This document shows, one piece after another, positions 36,239 to 44,304 of a DNA stretch of 64,000 nucleotides. Position 1 is the stretch's first letter, and each line of letters opens with the position of its first letter. The stretch is from the NCBI GenBank assembly GCA_017303795.1, contig JAFLBR010000016.1, positions 42,413-106,412 on the forward strand, in the 5' to 3' direction. Made by a program: the position numbers and the translations under genes. Source of the DNA: Cytophagales bacterium (GTDB taxonomy: Bacteria; Bacteroidota; Bacteroidia; Cytophagales; Cyclobacteriaceae). Under the pieces are notes generated by a model. It made no database searches. It had not been told where the DNA came from and saw only the letters and a program-made list of their open reading frames with translations.

Positions 36239-37184
36239 ACCGTTTCCCCACCACCTGCGTTTTACTTCCTTTCGATTGATCCTCTTTGTTTACAAACTCA
36301 ACTTTGGCTTGTTTGCTGTTGCGTTCAAAGAGGTGTAGCATCATTCCGTCTTTTAAACCTACTTCGGGCACAAACATGTATTTGGCTTTAGCCCATTCCA
36401 TAGTACGCATATAGATTGAACTTGCCGGAATAATTACATCGGCCCGGTCGGGGTTCATTTGCAATTTGTAAATACGATCTTCTAAAGAATGCTCTTGAAT
36501 CATGTCTCGCACTTCACCCATCTTCTTTAGCGACATTAGCCGGTGTGGCTTAAGCTTCGCCAGCTCATAGATTTTACTGATGTTACCACCCGTACCCACA
36601 GCGGTAACTTTACCCATTTCAGATTTTACATTTTCTTTTACCCAGTGTTCCATATCGCTCCATACTGCGGGCAGGTCATGGTTTTCAAGAATGCGAACGG
36701 AACCTACTTTGAATGAACGGGTTTTGATTTTCTTACCACCAAAGTAAATGTTTAACTCGGTACTACCACCACCCACATCAATATGCAAATAAGCCTGGTT
36801 GCCTAAATAAGATCGAATGGCCGTATTAATAAGTTCGGCTTCGCGCTGGCCACCAATAATCTCTATGTTCAAACCAATTTCCTTTTTTACGGCATCGGCT
36901 AATTCCTGCCCATTCTCCGATTCGCGCATAGCCGAAGTAGCACAAAGCATAAAGTCATCAACTTCATACAAATCCAGCAACAGCTTAAAGGCTTGCATTA
37001 GCTTTTTAAACTTTACAATGCTTTTATCGCTTATGCGATTGGTAGTAAATACATCGTGGCCCAGGCGCAACGGAAAGCGCACATATTCCATCTTCTTAAA
37101 CAATACCTGGTCTTTACTTTCCAACACAGACGATACCTGAAAACGGATAGCGTTGGAACCAATGTCAATAGCTGCGAGCTTCAA
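36237..37184 (-). CDS. ppx: Ppx/GppA family exopolyphosphatase
   Basis: Hydrolyses terminal phosphates of polyphosphate, or pppGpp to ppGpp. The ASKHA fold is seen from LAAIDIGSNAIRFQVS (phosphate-1 loop), FMLCATSAMRESENG, IIGGQREAELI, YLHIDVGGGSTELNIY (phosphate-2) and VGTGGNISKI. 315 aa is the short single-module form without the HD domain of E. coli Ppx. The C-terminus is basic (SKGSKTQVVGKR). It is convergent with ppk1 across the heptamer array, and divergent from the SAM riboswitch/metH operon. Confidence 0.92.
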   Translation of the reverse strand: MKLAAIDIGSNAIRFQVSSVLESKDQVLFKKMEYVRFPLRLGHDVFTTNRISDKSIVKFKKLMQAFKLLLDLYEVDDFMLCATSAMRESENGQELADAVKKEIGLNIEIIGGQREAELINTAIRSYLGNQAYLHIDVGGGSTELNIYFGGKKIKTRSFKVGSVRILENHDLPAVWSDMEHWVKENVKSEMGKVTAVGTGGNISKIYELAKLKPHRLMSLKKMGEVRDMIQEHSLEDRIYKLQMNPDRADVIIPASSIYMRTMEWAKAKYMFVPEVGLKDGMMLHLFERNSKQAKVEFVNKEDQSKGSKTQVVGKR

Positions 37185-37265
37185 ATCTTTAAGGGTCTAT
37201 TAGGTGGTGTAAATTTACGCTATCCTTATTTTATTATTATTACCTAATTATGTTTCTTTGCATCA

Positions 37266-37428
37266 CTTATCCAGAAAGACTGAGGGACAGGGCCCGATGA
37301 TGTCTTAGCAACCTGGCTGATAACCTGGTGCTAATTCCCTTCTTCATCGTTTCAAACGAATGCAGAGAAGATAAGCAAGCCAATCTAACAAGGCTCTTTC
37401 TGGATAAAAAACTAACGAGCAGAAAGAG
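37266..37428 (+). promoter_or_regulatory. SAM-I riboswitch with translational expression platform
   Basis: Aptamer 37266-37375: P1 CTTATC / GATAAG, P2 AAGAC / GTCTT, and the conserved strings GAGGGAC, GGGCCCGATGA, TTAGCAACCT and GGTGCTAATTCC of the S-box. Expression platform: 37395-37407 is a perfect 13-nt complement of 37267-37279 (P1/P2 5' strand). The overlapping 37394-37402 (CTCTTTCTG) is a perfect complement of 37420-37428 just before and into the GTG start. So with SAM the start region is sequestered; without SAM it is released. TATGTTTC at 37249-37256 is a plausible -7 box. Confidence 0.95.
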
Positions 37429-38438
37429 TGAAAATTGAAGACATTTTAAAGGAACGCATTCTCATTCTGGATGGGGCTATGGGTACTATGATCCAGCGTC
37501 ATAAACTAGAGGAAGCCGATTTTCGGGGTGAGATTCTGAAGGATCATCCACATCCGCTAAAAGGCAACAACGATTTGTTAAGCCTTACCCGTCCTGATAT
37601 CATTAAGGATATACATAGGCAATATTTTGAAGCAGGGTCTGATATTATAGAAACCAACACGTTTGGAAGTACCAGTGTAGCGCAGGCCGATTATCACCTC
37701 GAACACCTGGTGTATGAAATCAATTACCAGTCGGCTAAGATTGCCAAAGAAGTAGCGGCTGAGTTTACTGCGAAGGAACCAAACAAACCACGTTTTGTGG
37801 CCGGCTCCATGGGGCCTACTACAAAACTTGCCTCTATGTCGCCCGATGTAAACAATCCGGGTTACCGGGCCATTACATTCGATCAACTAGTAGTGGCATT
37901 TAAAGAACAAGCCAAAGGTTTGTTGGATGGTGGTGCTGATTTACTCTTACCCGAAACCATTACCGATACCTTAAATGTAAAAGCAGCGTTGTTCGCCATT
38001 CAGGAATTGTTTGAAGAAAGAGGAACCTCTGTACCTGTAATGGTTTCCGGAACGATTACCGATGCCAGTGGTAGAATTTTATCCGGCCAAACCGCGGAAG
38101 CATTTTTGATTTCAGTATCGCATGTGCCGTTGCTTAGTATTGGTTTAAACTGTGCTATGGGTGCATCCGCTTTGCGACCGTATTTAAAAGTGTTAAGCGA
38201 TAAAGCCCCATTCTTTATCAGTGCCTATCCGAATGCTGGCTTGCCGAATGAGTTCGGTCAATACGATCAAACTGCAAACGAAATGGCTGCTGAGGTGGAA
38301 GACTATTTAAAAGAAGGTCTGATTAATATTCTGGGTGGATGCTGCGGCTCAACTCCCGACCACATTCGAAGGATTGCTGAGATAGCGAAGAAGTATAAGC
38401 CAAGAGTTGTCAATAGTCTTTTAGTCGATAGTCAATAG
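37428..38438 (+). CDS. metH: Methionine synthase, homocysteine S-methyltransferase module
   Basis: The N-terminal part of a split cobalamin-dependent methionine synthase. It starts at GTG 37428 within the riboswitch platform. Family signatures are [33 protein letters not shown] and GLNCAMGA. The zinc ligands are the Cys of GLNCAMGA and the Cys pair in [12 protein letters not shown]. 336 aa covers the Hcy-binding barrel only; the remaining domains are in the gene at 38811. The last ten residues ([10 protein letters not shown]) are encoded by heptamer repeats, so this tail is not part of the fold. Controlled by the SAM-I riboswitch. Confidence 0.95.
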   Translation: MKIEDILKERILILDGAMGTMIQRHKLEEADFRGEILKDHPHPLKGNNDLLSLTRPDIIKDIHRQYFEAGSDIIETNTFGSTSVAQADYHLEHLVYEINYQSAKIAKEVAAEFTAKEPNKPRFVAGSMGPTTKLASMSPDVNNPGYRAITFDQLVVAFKEQAKGLLDGGADLLLPETITDTLNVKAALFAIQELFEERGTSVPVMVSGTITDASGRILSGQTAEAFLISVSHVPLLSIGLNCAMGASALRPYLKVLSDKAPFFISAYPNAGLPNEFGQYDQTANEMAAEVEDYLKEGLINILGGCCGSTPDHIRRIAEIAKKYKPRVVNSLLVDSQ

Positions 38439-38453
38439 TTTAAACTCGGTAAA
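38410..38453 (+). repeat. Left heptamer arm at the end of metH1
   Basis: tagtc-type units with starts spaced 8, 7 and 7 bp run through the metH1 stop codon into the 16-bp gap before the four-helix-bundle gene. Orientation matches left arms (AGT) elsewhere. Confidence 0.6.
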
Positions 38454-38454
38454 C

Positions 38455-38808
38455 ATGGCTTTCAAGTTTGAGAATTTAAAGGTATGGCAGAGTGCGGTAG
38501 AACTATCGGGTCAAGTCTATGAATTGACCGAGACATTCCCCAAAAAGGAAATGTTTGTTTTAACATCGCAGATACAAAGGGCATCCGATTCAGTTGCTCT
38601 AAACATTGCCGAAGGCTCAACGGGTCAAACCAATCCTGAGTTCAGACGCTTTTTAGGTTTTTCTCTGAGATCTGCCATTGAGGTTGTTAGTTGTTTACAC
38701 TTAGCAAGAAGGCGTAAACTTATTGATCAGGTTCAGTTTGACCATTTTTATAATTATTTGACAGAGCTGATTAAGAGTATTCAAGCTTTCGGGAACACGA
38801 TAAAATAG
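38455..38808 (+). CDS. Four-helix-bundle protein (S23 / 23S rRNA intervening sequence family)
   Basis: A 117-aa helical protein of the TIGR02436/S23 family: [56 protein letters not shown] and [15 protein letters not shown]. Members occur in 23S rRNA intervening sequences and as free-standing genes; a relative, Avd, is an RNA/DNA-binding accessory factor of diversity-generating retroelements. Here it interrupts the metH operon and lies between the left and right arms of a heptamer element. It is 2 bp from metH2. Its role is unknown; cargo or partner of the repeats is an inference. Confidence 0.9.
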   Translation: MAFKFENLKVWQSAVELSGQVYELTETFPKKEMFVLTSQIQRASDSVALNIAEGSTGQTNPEFRRFLGFSLRSAIEVVSCLHLARRRKLIDQVQFDHFYNYLTELIKSIQAFGNTIK

Positions 38809-38810
38809 AT

Positions 38811-41501
38811 ATGAGCCAACCATCGACCATTGACCATCGACCATTATTGCTGAGTGGCTTAGAAGCTGTGCAGATAACCAGAAGTTCGAATTTTGTCAAC
38901 ATCGGTGAGCGAACTAACGTTACCGGTTCGGCCAAATTCTTAAAACTCATTAAAGAAGATAAGTTTGATGAAGCACTGGAGGTAGCCCTCGACCAGGTGC
39001 GGGGAGGCGCGCAGGTAATTGATGTGAACATGGATGAAGGTATGCTCGACTCAAAAGCAGCCATGGTCAAGTATCTCAACCTGATGGCCTCTGAACCTGA
39101 AATTGCTGCCATCCCGGTTATGGTCGATTCATCCAAGTGGGAAGTGATCGAAGCCGGATTAAAATGTTTGCAAGGCAAAGGCATCGTAAACTCCATCAGT
39201 ATGAAAGGTGGAGTAGAAGAATTTATCCGGCAGGCGAAGTTAGTGAAACGCTATGGTGCGGCTGCAGTAGTAATGGCCTTTGATGAAGTAGGGCAGGCCG
39301 ATACCTATCAACGCAGAATTGACATTTGTAAACGCGCATATGACATTCTGGTAAACGAGGTTAAGTTTCCGGCTGAAGATATTATTTTCGATCCCAACAT
39401 CTTTCCGGTGGCAACCGGTATTGATGAACATCGAAACTATGCATTGGATTTTTTCAAAGCCACCAAATGGATTCGTGAGAATCTGCCGGGAGCGCATGTG
39501 AGTGGAGGAGTTAGTAATGTTTCGTTCAGCTTCCGTGGAAACCAAAAAGTACGTGAAGCCATGCACTCGGCTTTTCTGTACCATGCTATCCAACATGGAA
39601 TGGACATGGGCATTGTAAACCCAACCATGCTGGAAGTGTATGATGAGATTCCCAAAGATTTATTAGAACGTGTTGAAGATGTATTGCTCAACAGGCGCGA
39701 TGACGCGACTGAACGCTTGCTGGAATTTGCTGAAACCGTAAAAGGATCGGCTAAGAAAAAAGAACAAGACGATGAATGGCGTCAAGGCACAATCGAAGAA
39801 CGCATTACGCATTCCCTTGTAAAAGGTATTATTGATTTTATCGATGCCGACACCGAAGAGGCTCGGCAAAAGTATGGCAAACCCTTGCATGTAATCGAAG
39901 GGCCGCTCATGCGTGGAATGAATGTGGTGGGCGATTTGTTTGGTGCTGGTAAAATGTTTTTGCCGCAAGTAGTGAAGAGCGCACGTGTTATGAAAAAATC
40001 CGTGGCATATTTAACTCCGTACCTTGAAGAAGAAAAACGATTAAGTGGTAATGCAGGGCAGGCTGCTGCCAAGATTTTATTAGCTACCGTGAAAGGCGAT
40101 GTACACGACATCGGTAAAAACATTGTGGGCGTTGTGTTGGCTTGTAATAATTATGATGTGGTGGATCTGGGTGTGATGGTTCCACCCGAAAAAATTATTG
40201 AAGCGGCCAAGCGCGAAAAGGTGGATGTAGTTGGATTAAGTGGGTTGATTACACCTTCCTTGGATGAGATGGTGTATGTAGCCAAAGAAATGCAGCGCGA
40301 GAAAATGGACTTGCCGTTGTTGATTGGTGGGGCAACTACTTCACGTATTCACACGGCTGTAAAAATTGATCCGGTTTATGACGGCCCGGTGGTATATGTA
40401 TTGGATGCCTCACGTTCAGTACCGGTTGCGAGTGAGTTGATTAGCAAGAATACTCGTAAAAGTTTTCAGGATAAAATGAAAGCTGAATATCAGGCGTTGC
40501 GTGTAGATCATGAGAATCGTAAGCAAACGAAGAACTATATTCCGTTAGTGGAAGCACGTGCTAACGAAACAAAAATTGATTGGGCAAGTACCATATTCAC
40601 AAAGCCTCAGTTTATTGGAAGAAAAGAGTTTGTAAAATATCCGCTGGAGGAAATTCGCAAGTACATCGACTGGACACCGTTCTTCCAGACGTGGATGTTG
40701 GCCGGTCGTTTTCCGGTAATATTAAAAGATGAAGTAGTAGGGGCAGAGGCAACCAAGTTATATAACGATGCCAACAAGATGCTCGATGAAATTATCAAGA
40801 GTCGGGCGTTGCAAGCCAATGGGGTAGTGGCCTTTTATCCGGCCAAGCGTGAAGGCGATGATGTGAATTTGTATCGTAAAGATCAAGATGAATCGTTTGC
40901 CACATTTCACTTCCTGCGGCAGCAGAATAAGAAGGCACAAAACCTGCCGAACTTTTGCCTGGCGGATTTCATTGCACCGGATAAGGGAAAGGACTACTTC
41001 GGCATGTTTGCCGTTACAGCAGGCATCGGGTTAGAAAAACTCGTTGAGAAACACAAAGCCAATCAGGACGACTATTCGGAGATTATGGCGAAAGCTTTGG
41101 CCGATCGTTTAGCCGAAGCCTTTGCTGAGTGTTTACATAAACGTGTGCGCAAAGAATTATGGGGCTATGCAAAAAATGAAACCTTAACCGAAGAAGAGTT
41201 GATTGATGAAAAGTATGAAGGCATACGGCCAGCACCGGGTTATCCAGCTTGCCCGGATCATACCGAAAAGAAATTGTTGTTCGAATTACTGGAAGGCAAC
41301 AAGGTAGGAATTACGTTAACGGAATCGTATGCCATGTATCCTGGAGCAGCCGTCAGCGGATTTTATTTCTCTAATCCAAACTCGAAATATTTTGGTTTGG
41401 GTAAGATTGAGAAAGATCAGGTAGTAGATTATGCGAAGCGTAAAAATATGAGTGTGGAAGAAATTGAGAAGTGGTTAGCACCTAATTTATCTTATGTATA
41501 A
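38811..41501 (+). CDS. metH: Methionine synthase, folate-, cobalamin- and SAM-binding modules
   Basis: Second part of the split methionine synthase, 896 aa. Pterin-binding domain: [17 protein letters not shown] and [13 protein letters not shown]. Cobalamin cap and Rossmann domains: the cobalt-ligating DxHxxG motif is in [16 protein letters not shown], then [11 protein letters not shown] and [15 protein letters not shown]. The reactivation domain binds [25 protein letters not shown] and [16 protein letters not shown]. The first 15 or so residues ([14 protein letters not shown]) are encoded by heptamer repeats and precede the conserved fold. Together with 37428-38438 it makes a complete MetH. 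Confidence 0.96.
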   Translation: MSQPSTIDHRPLLLSGLEAVQITRSSNFVNIGERTNVTGSAKFLKLIKEDKFDEALEVALDQVRGGAQVIDVNMDEGMLDSKAAMVKYLNLMASEPEIAAIPVMVDSSKWEVIEAGLKCLQGKGIVNSISMKGGVEEFIRQAKLVKRYGAAAVVMAFDEVGQADTYQRRIDICKRAYDILVNEVKFPAEDIIFDPNIFPVATGIDEHRNYALDFFKATKWIRENLPGAHVSGGVSNVSFSFRGNQKVREAMHSAFLYHAIQHGMDMGIVNPTMLEVYDEIPKDLLERVEDVLLNRRDDATERLLEFAETVKGSAKKKEQDDEWRQGTIEERITHSLVKGIIDFIDADTEEARQKYGKPLHVIEGPLMRGMNVVGDLFGAGKMFLPQVVKSARVMKKSVAYLTPYLEEEKRLSGNAGQAAAKILLATVKGDVHDIGKNIVGVVLACNNYDVVDLGVMVPPEKIIEAAKREKVDVVGLSGLITPSLDEMVYVAKEMQREKMDLPLLIGGATTSRIHTAVKIDPVYDGPVVYVLDASRSVPVASELISKNTRKSFQDKMKAEYQALRVDHENRKQTKNYIPLVEARANETKIDWASTIFTKPQFIGRKEFVKYPLEEIRKYIDWTPFFQTWMLAGRFPVILKDEVVGAEATKLYNDANKMLDEIIKSRALQANGVVAFYPAKREGDDVNLYRKDQDESFATFHFLRQQNKKAQNLPNFCLADFIAPDKGKDYFGMFAVTAGIGLEKLVEKHKANQDDYSEIMAKALADRLAEAFAECLHKRVRKELWGYAKNETLTEEELIDEKYEGIRPAPGYPACPDHTEKKLLFELLEGNKVGITLTESYAMYPGAAVSGFYFSNPNSKYFGLGKIEKDQVVDYAKRKNMSVEEIEKWLAPNLSYV
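38819..38846 (+). repeat. Right heptamer arm in the metH2 5' coding end
   Basis: Four in-phase units (accatcg, accattg, accatcg, accatta) lie inside the first codons of metH2, in the AC-type orientation of right arms. Confidence 0.75.
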
Positions 41502-41640
41502 TGAATTTGAAAATTAGTGAATTTGAAAATTTGAAAATGGGGTTTGAGTGTTATCAAGAAATGAGTTCATTTTTTAAATTGTCGAATTAATAAATTTTCA
41601 AATTAACGAATTTTTAAATTTTCAAATTGACTAATGAAAG
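41502..41640. repeat. Octamer dyad element between metH2 and metF
   Basis: Starts at the base after the metH2 stop: 8-bp units tgaatttg, aaaattag, aaaatttg in phase to 41541. The right arm from 41585 has units aattttca (twice), aattaacg, aattttta and aattgact in 8-bp phase. The final unit contains the metF ATG (41634). Left and right units are reverse complements in core (TTGAAAAT / ATTTTCAA). Confidence 0.82.
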
Positions 41641-42590
41641 TAACTGAACACCTGAAACGCGCCAACGGAAAAACATTATTTACCTTAGAAATTCTGCCTC
41701 CGTTAAAGGGCGAGAACATAAAAAATCTGTTTAACAACATCGATCCGTTGATGGAGTTTAAACCTCCGTTTATTGATGTAACGTATCACCGCGAGGAGTA
41801 TGTGTTTAAAAAGAAAGACGGTGGGTTGCTTGAAAAAATCACTACTCGCAAACGCCCAGGTACGGTGGGCATTTGCGCAGCCATTCAAAATCATTATAAG
41901 ATTGATACGGTTCCCCACATAATTTGTGGTGGATTTAGTCGCGAGGAAACCGAAAACGCACTCATCGACCTTAACTTTTTAGGCGTTGATAACGTGTTGG
42001 TGCTGCAGGGTGATGCTATTAAAACCGAATCGAAGTTTATACCTGAAAAAGATGGGTTTGCCTATGCCTCTGAATTACTGGAGCACGTGGTAAACATGAA
42101 TAAAGGTCAGTATCTGGATGAAGAACTGCACGACCCTTCACCCACTAATTTTTGTATTGGCGTGGCCGGTTATCCTGAGAAACATTTCAACGCTCCTAAT
42201 CTTAAAACAGATTTAAAGTATCTCAAAAACAAAGTAGATAAGGGTGCTGAGTACATCGTAACCCAGATGTTTTTTGATAACAATAAGTATTTTGAGTTTG
42301 TAGATAAGTGTCGCGAGGCCGGTATTACTGTACCGATTATTCCAGGCATCAAGCCGTTAACGACCAAATCACAATTAACCATACTGCCTCAGATTTTTCA
42401 CATTGATTTGCCTGAAGAACTGAGTGATGAAGCAGAGAAGTGTAAAGACAATGCCTCAGTAAAACAATTGGGTATTGAGTGGACTATACAACAATCAAAG
42501 GAACTGATTGTTAAAGGAGCGCCTACTATTCATTTCTATTCCATGGGTAAATCAGACCCGATTTATAAGATAGCCAAGGAGCTGTTTTGA
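41634..42590 (+). CDS. metF: 5,10-methylenetetrahydrofolate reductase
   Basis: Flavoprotein that reduces methylene-THF to methyl-THF, the methyl donor for MetH. 318 aa, a single TIM-barrel catalytic domain. Signatures: LFTLEILPPLKGENI, PFIDVTYHREEYVFKK, RPGTVGICAAIQNHYKIDTVPHI, CIGVAGYPEKHF, ITQMFF-type YIVTQMFFDNNKYF and VPIIPGIKPLTTK. It is the last gene of the SAM-riboswitch operon, and its start codon is embedded in the last repeat unit of the preceding element. It is followed by a terminator. Confidence 0.96.
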   Translation: MKVTEHLKRANGKTLFTLEILPPLKGENIKNLFNNIDPLMEFKPPFIDVTYHREEYVFKKKDGGLLEKITTRKRPGTVGICAAIQNHYKIDTVPHIICGGFSREETENALIDLNFLGVDNVLVLQGDAIKTESKFIPEKDGFAYASELLEHVVNMNKGQYLDEELHDPSPTNFCIGVAGYPEKHFNAPNLKTDLKYLKNKVDKGAEYIVTQMFFDNNKYFEFVDKCREAGITVPIIPGIKPLTTKSQLTILPQIFHIDLPEELSDEAEKCKDNASVKQLGIEWTIQQSKELIVKGAPTIHFYSMGKSDPIYKIAKELF

Positions 42591-42628
42591 ACTAAACCAA
42601 TCAATATTGCTGAGCTATTCATGAACAA

Positions 42629-42668
42629 AAGAAAAGGCCACCGAATTAGGGTAGCCTCTTCTTTTTTG
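42629..42668. terminator. Bidirectional terminator after metF
   Basis: AAGAAAAGGCCACC (42629-42642) pairs with GGTAGCCTCTTCTT (42650-42663) at 12 of 14 positions, with a 7-nt loop, followed by TTTT. The reverse strand also ends in a T-rich run, so it can serve the convergent lipoprotein gene. Confidence 0.8.
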
Positions 42669-42682
42669 TAGATTCTATATTA

Positions 42683-44290
42683 CTAATAACTGTTGGTCGG
42701 AGATATTGGTGTTCTATTTCCTGAGTAATCAGTTATTTTTGCCTTGGGTATCGTTGTTGAAAATTTACTATTTATGGCATCGATAAAAATGTTTGCCAAG
42801 AAAGCATAACCTCTACCATTTGGGTGTACTGCATCCTCAGAAAATCCCGCGTAAGGTGGCGTAATGCTTGGTGTAAGTAGCATGCCATCAACGACTGCAC
42901 CTTTTGTTGCAACAAAACTTGTAAAAGCTGCATTAACATCAGCTAAAGCTAAACGGTTATTGCTACCGGCAACTGCAGCCGCTATTGCTGTATTGAATTC
43001 TGCAGTTCGGGTTAGTATCTCTTGAGTTTCAGATGGTATAAGAACTAAGTTATCTCCTAATGGAAAACTTATACCGTTTAGTACTGTTGGACTTCCTCCC
43101 ACGCAGGTACCTAACACTCCACCCGCGGGAAGAGTAATGAGGTCGGTAGCGGTAGTTTGCCTTGCCCTTGCATAAGGCAGTAATCCAGCTGCTGGTCCTG
43201 TCATGAAAGGAGTAAGATCAGTTAGAGTTTCATCTGATATGAGAATCGGGTTATTAGACTTTGCTGCAAATGTCAATGTTCGTTTCTGTGCTTCTTCTGC
43301 AGTGATTACGCCTCCAGCTACAAGGCTTTGTAGAAAACCATTGTAAGGAGTGGCCAGACTTGTAGTAGCACCAGCGGCTTGTTCTGCAGTTAAAGGAATT
43401 GCATTCCACGGTACAGTAAAGAAATATGGAATTGAAGTAACATTAGGAATGTTTGCCACTACCCCTGATGCAGCACTATTTGTTAAAATAGTTCCAATTA
43501 CAGCATTGATTCGGGTAGTAAAATCTGTGGAGGAGGTTAAAAGCGAAGGGGTAGAGGCACCACCAGTTGCATAACCAAGAATATCATTATTACCAATTTC
43601 AACTAATATAAAGGTAGGCCCAACAGCGAGTGCGTCCCCTAATATAGTTGAGGTGCCCGGGTTACTAGCAAAGCGGGATGTGTAATAAGTTGCATGCGCT
43701 GGATTTGGAGAAGTAGGAACTAGTAGTTCGCCAACTGTAATGCCAGGCACACCAAAATTGTTTAAGAGTGCCTTATTGCCTGTATACGCCCATCCTGCTG
43801 CCAACGGACTGCTTGCTGTATTATAAGGAGCTGGCATTGCTGGAGTACTAACCGCACTAGGGCATGTTGTTTCCCGAGCAGGTGTGGCGGAGGCTGATGG
43901 GCTTGCTCCTCGTGGGCCAACTCCATCTGGATCGTATAGTACCAACTTGCCCAAAGGTGTGGTCGTTGTTGGAATAAAACCAGAGAAACCATTTTCTGAA
44001 TTTATATCCGGTTGGTTAAAAACAACAGGAGCACCAGTATAAGACACTTGTTTAGCAATGATTTTTCCAATCGATTCGTTTTGACCTTCAGTGTATAACG
44101 CATTAGATCGGAAACCTGCAACCAATGAATTTCCAATAGTTACAAACTTAGTGAAGTTGAGTGTACCCCTTGAGCCGGTAGGTGTCTCTGGTGTTACTAC
44201 TTCAGGTGGGGTCAATTCATTTAGTTCCTGAGCGCAACCAGTTATCAACAGCGTTGCAAAGACTAATGTATGAATTTTATAATTTTTCAT
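42683..44290 (-). CDS. SGNH/GDSL-type hydrolase lipoprotein
   Basis: A 535-aa lipoprotein (TLLITGCAQELNE). SGNH blocks: nucleophile Ser55 in VTIGNSLVAGF (GNSL instead of GDSL), the Asn block in ILVEIGNNDILGYA, and Asp486/His489 in SEDAVHPNGRGY. Large inserts, rich in Thr, Ala and Pro, separate these blocks. It probably acts as an esterase or deacetylase at the outer membrane surface. It lies 14 bp downstream of the TonB-dependent receptor gene, a recurring Bacteroidota pairing that suggests a joint role in acquiring a lipid or acylated substrate. Confidence 0.87.
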   Translation of the reverse strand: MKNYKIHTLVFATLLITGCAQELNELTPPEVVTPETPTGSRGTLNFTKFVTIGNSLVAGFRSNALYTEGQNESIGKIIAKQVSYTGAPVVFNQPDINSENGFSGFIPTTTTPLGKLVLYDPDGVGPRGASPSASATPARETTCPSAVSTPAMPAPYNTASSPLAAGWAYTGNKALLNNFGVPGITVGELLVPTSPNPAHATYYTSRFASNPGTSTILGDALAVGPTFILVEIGNNDILGYATGGASTPSLLTSSTDFTTRINAVIGTILTNSAASGVVANIPNVTSIPYFFTVPWNAIPLTAEQAAGATTSLATPYNGFLQSLVAGGVITAEEAQKRTLTFAAKSNNPILISDETLTDLTPFMTGPAAGLLPYARARQTTATDLITLPAGGVLGTCVGGSPTVLNGISFPLGDNLVLIPSETQEILTRTAEFNTAIAAAVAGSNNRLALADVNAAFTSFVATKGAVVDGMLLTPSITPPYAGFSEDAVHPNGRGYAFLANIFIDAINSKFSTTIPKAKITDYSGNRTPISPTNSY

Positions 44291-44304
44291 AATGACTTAG
44301 TTTT

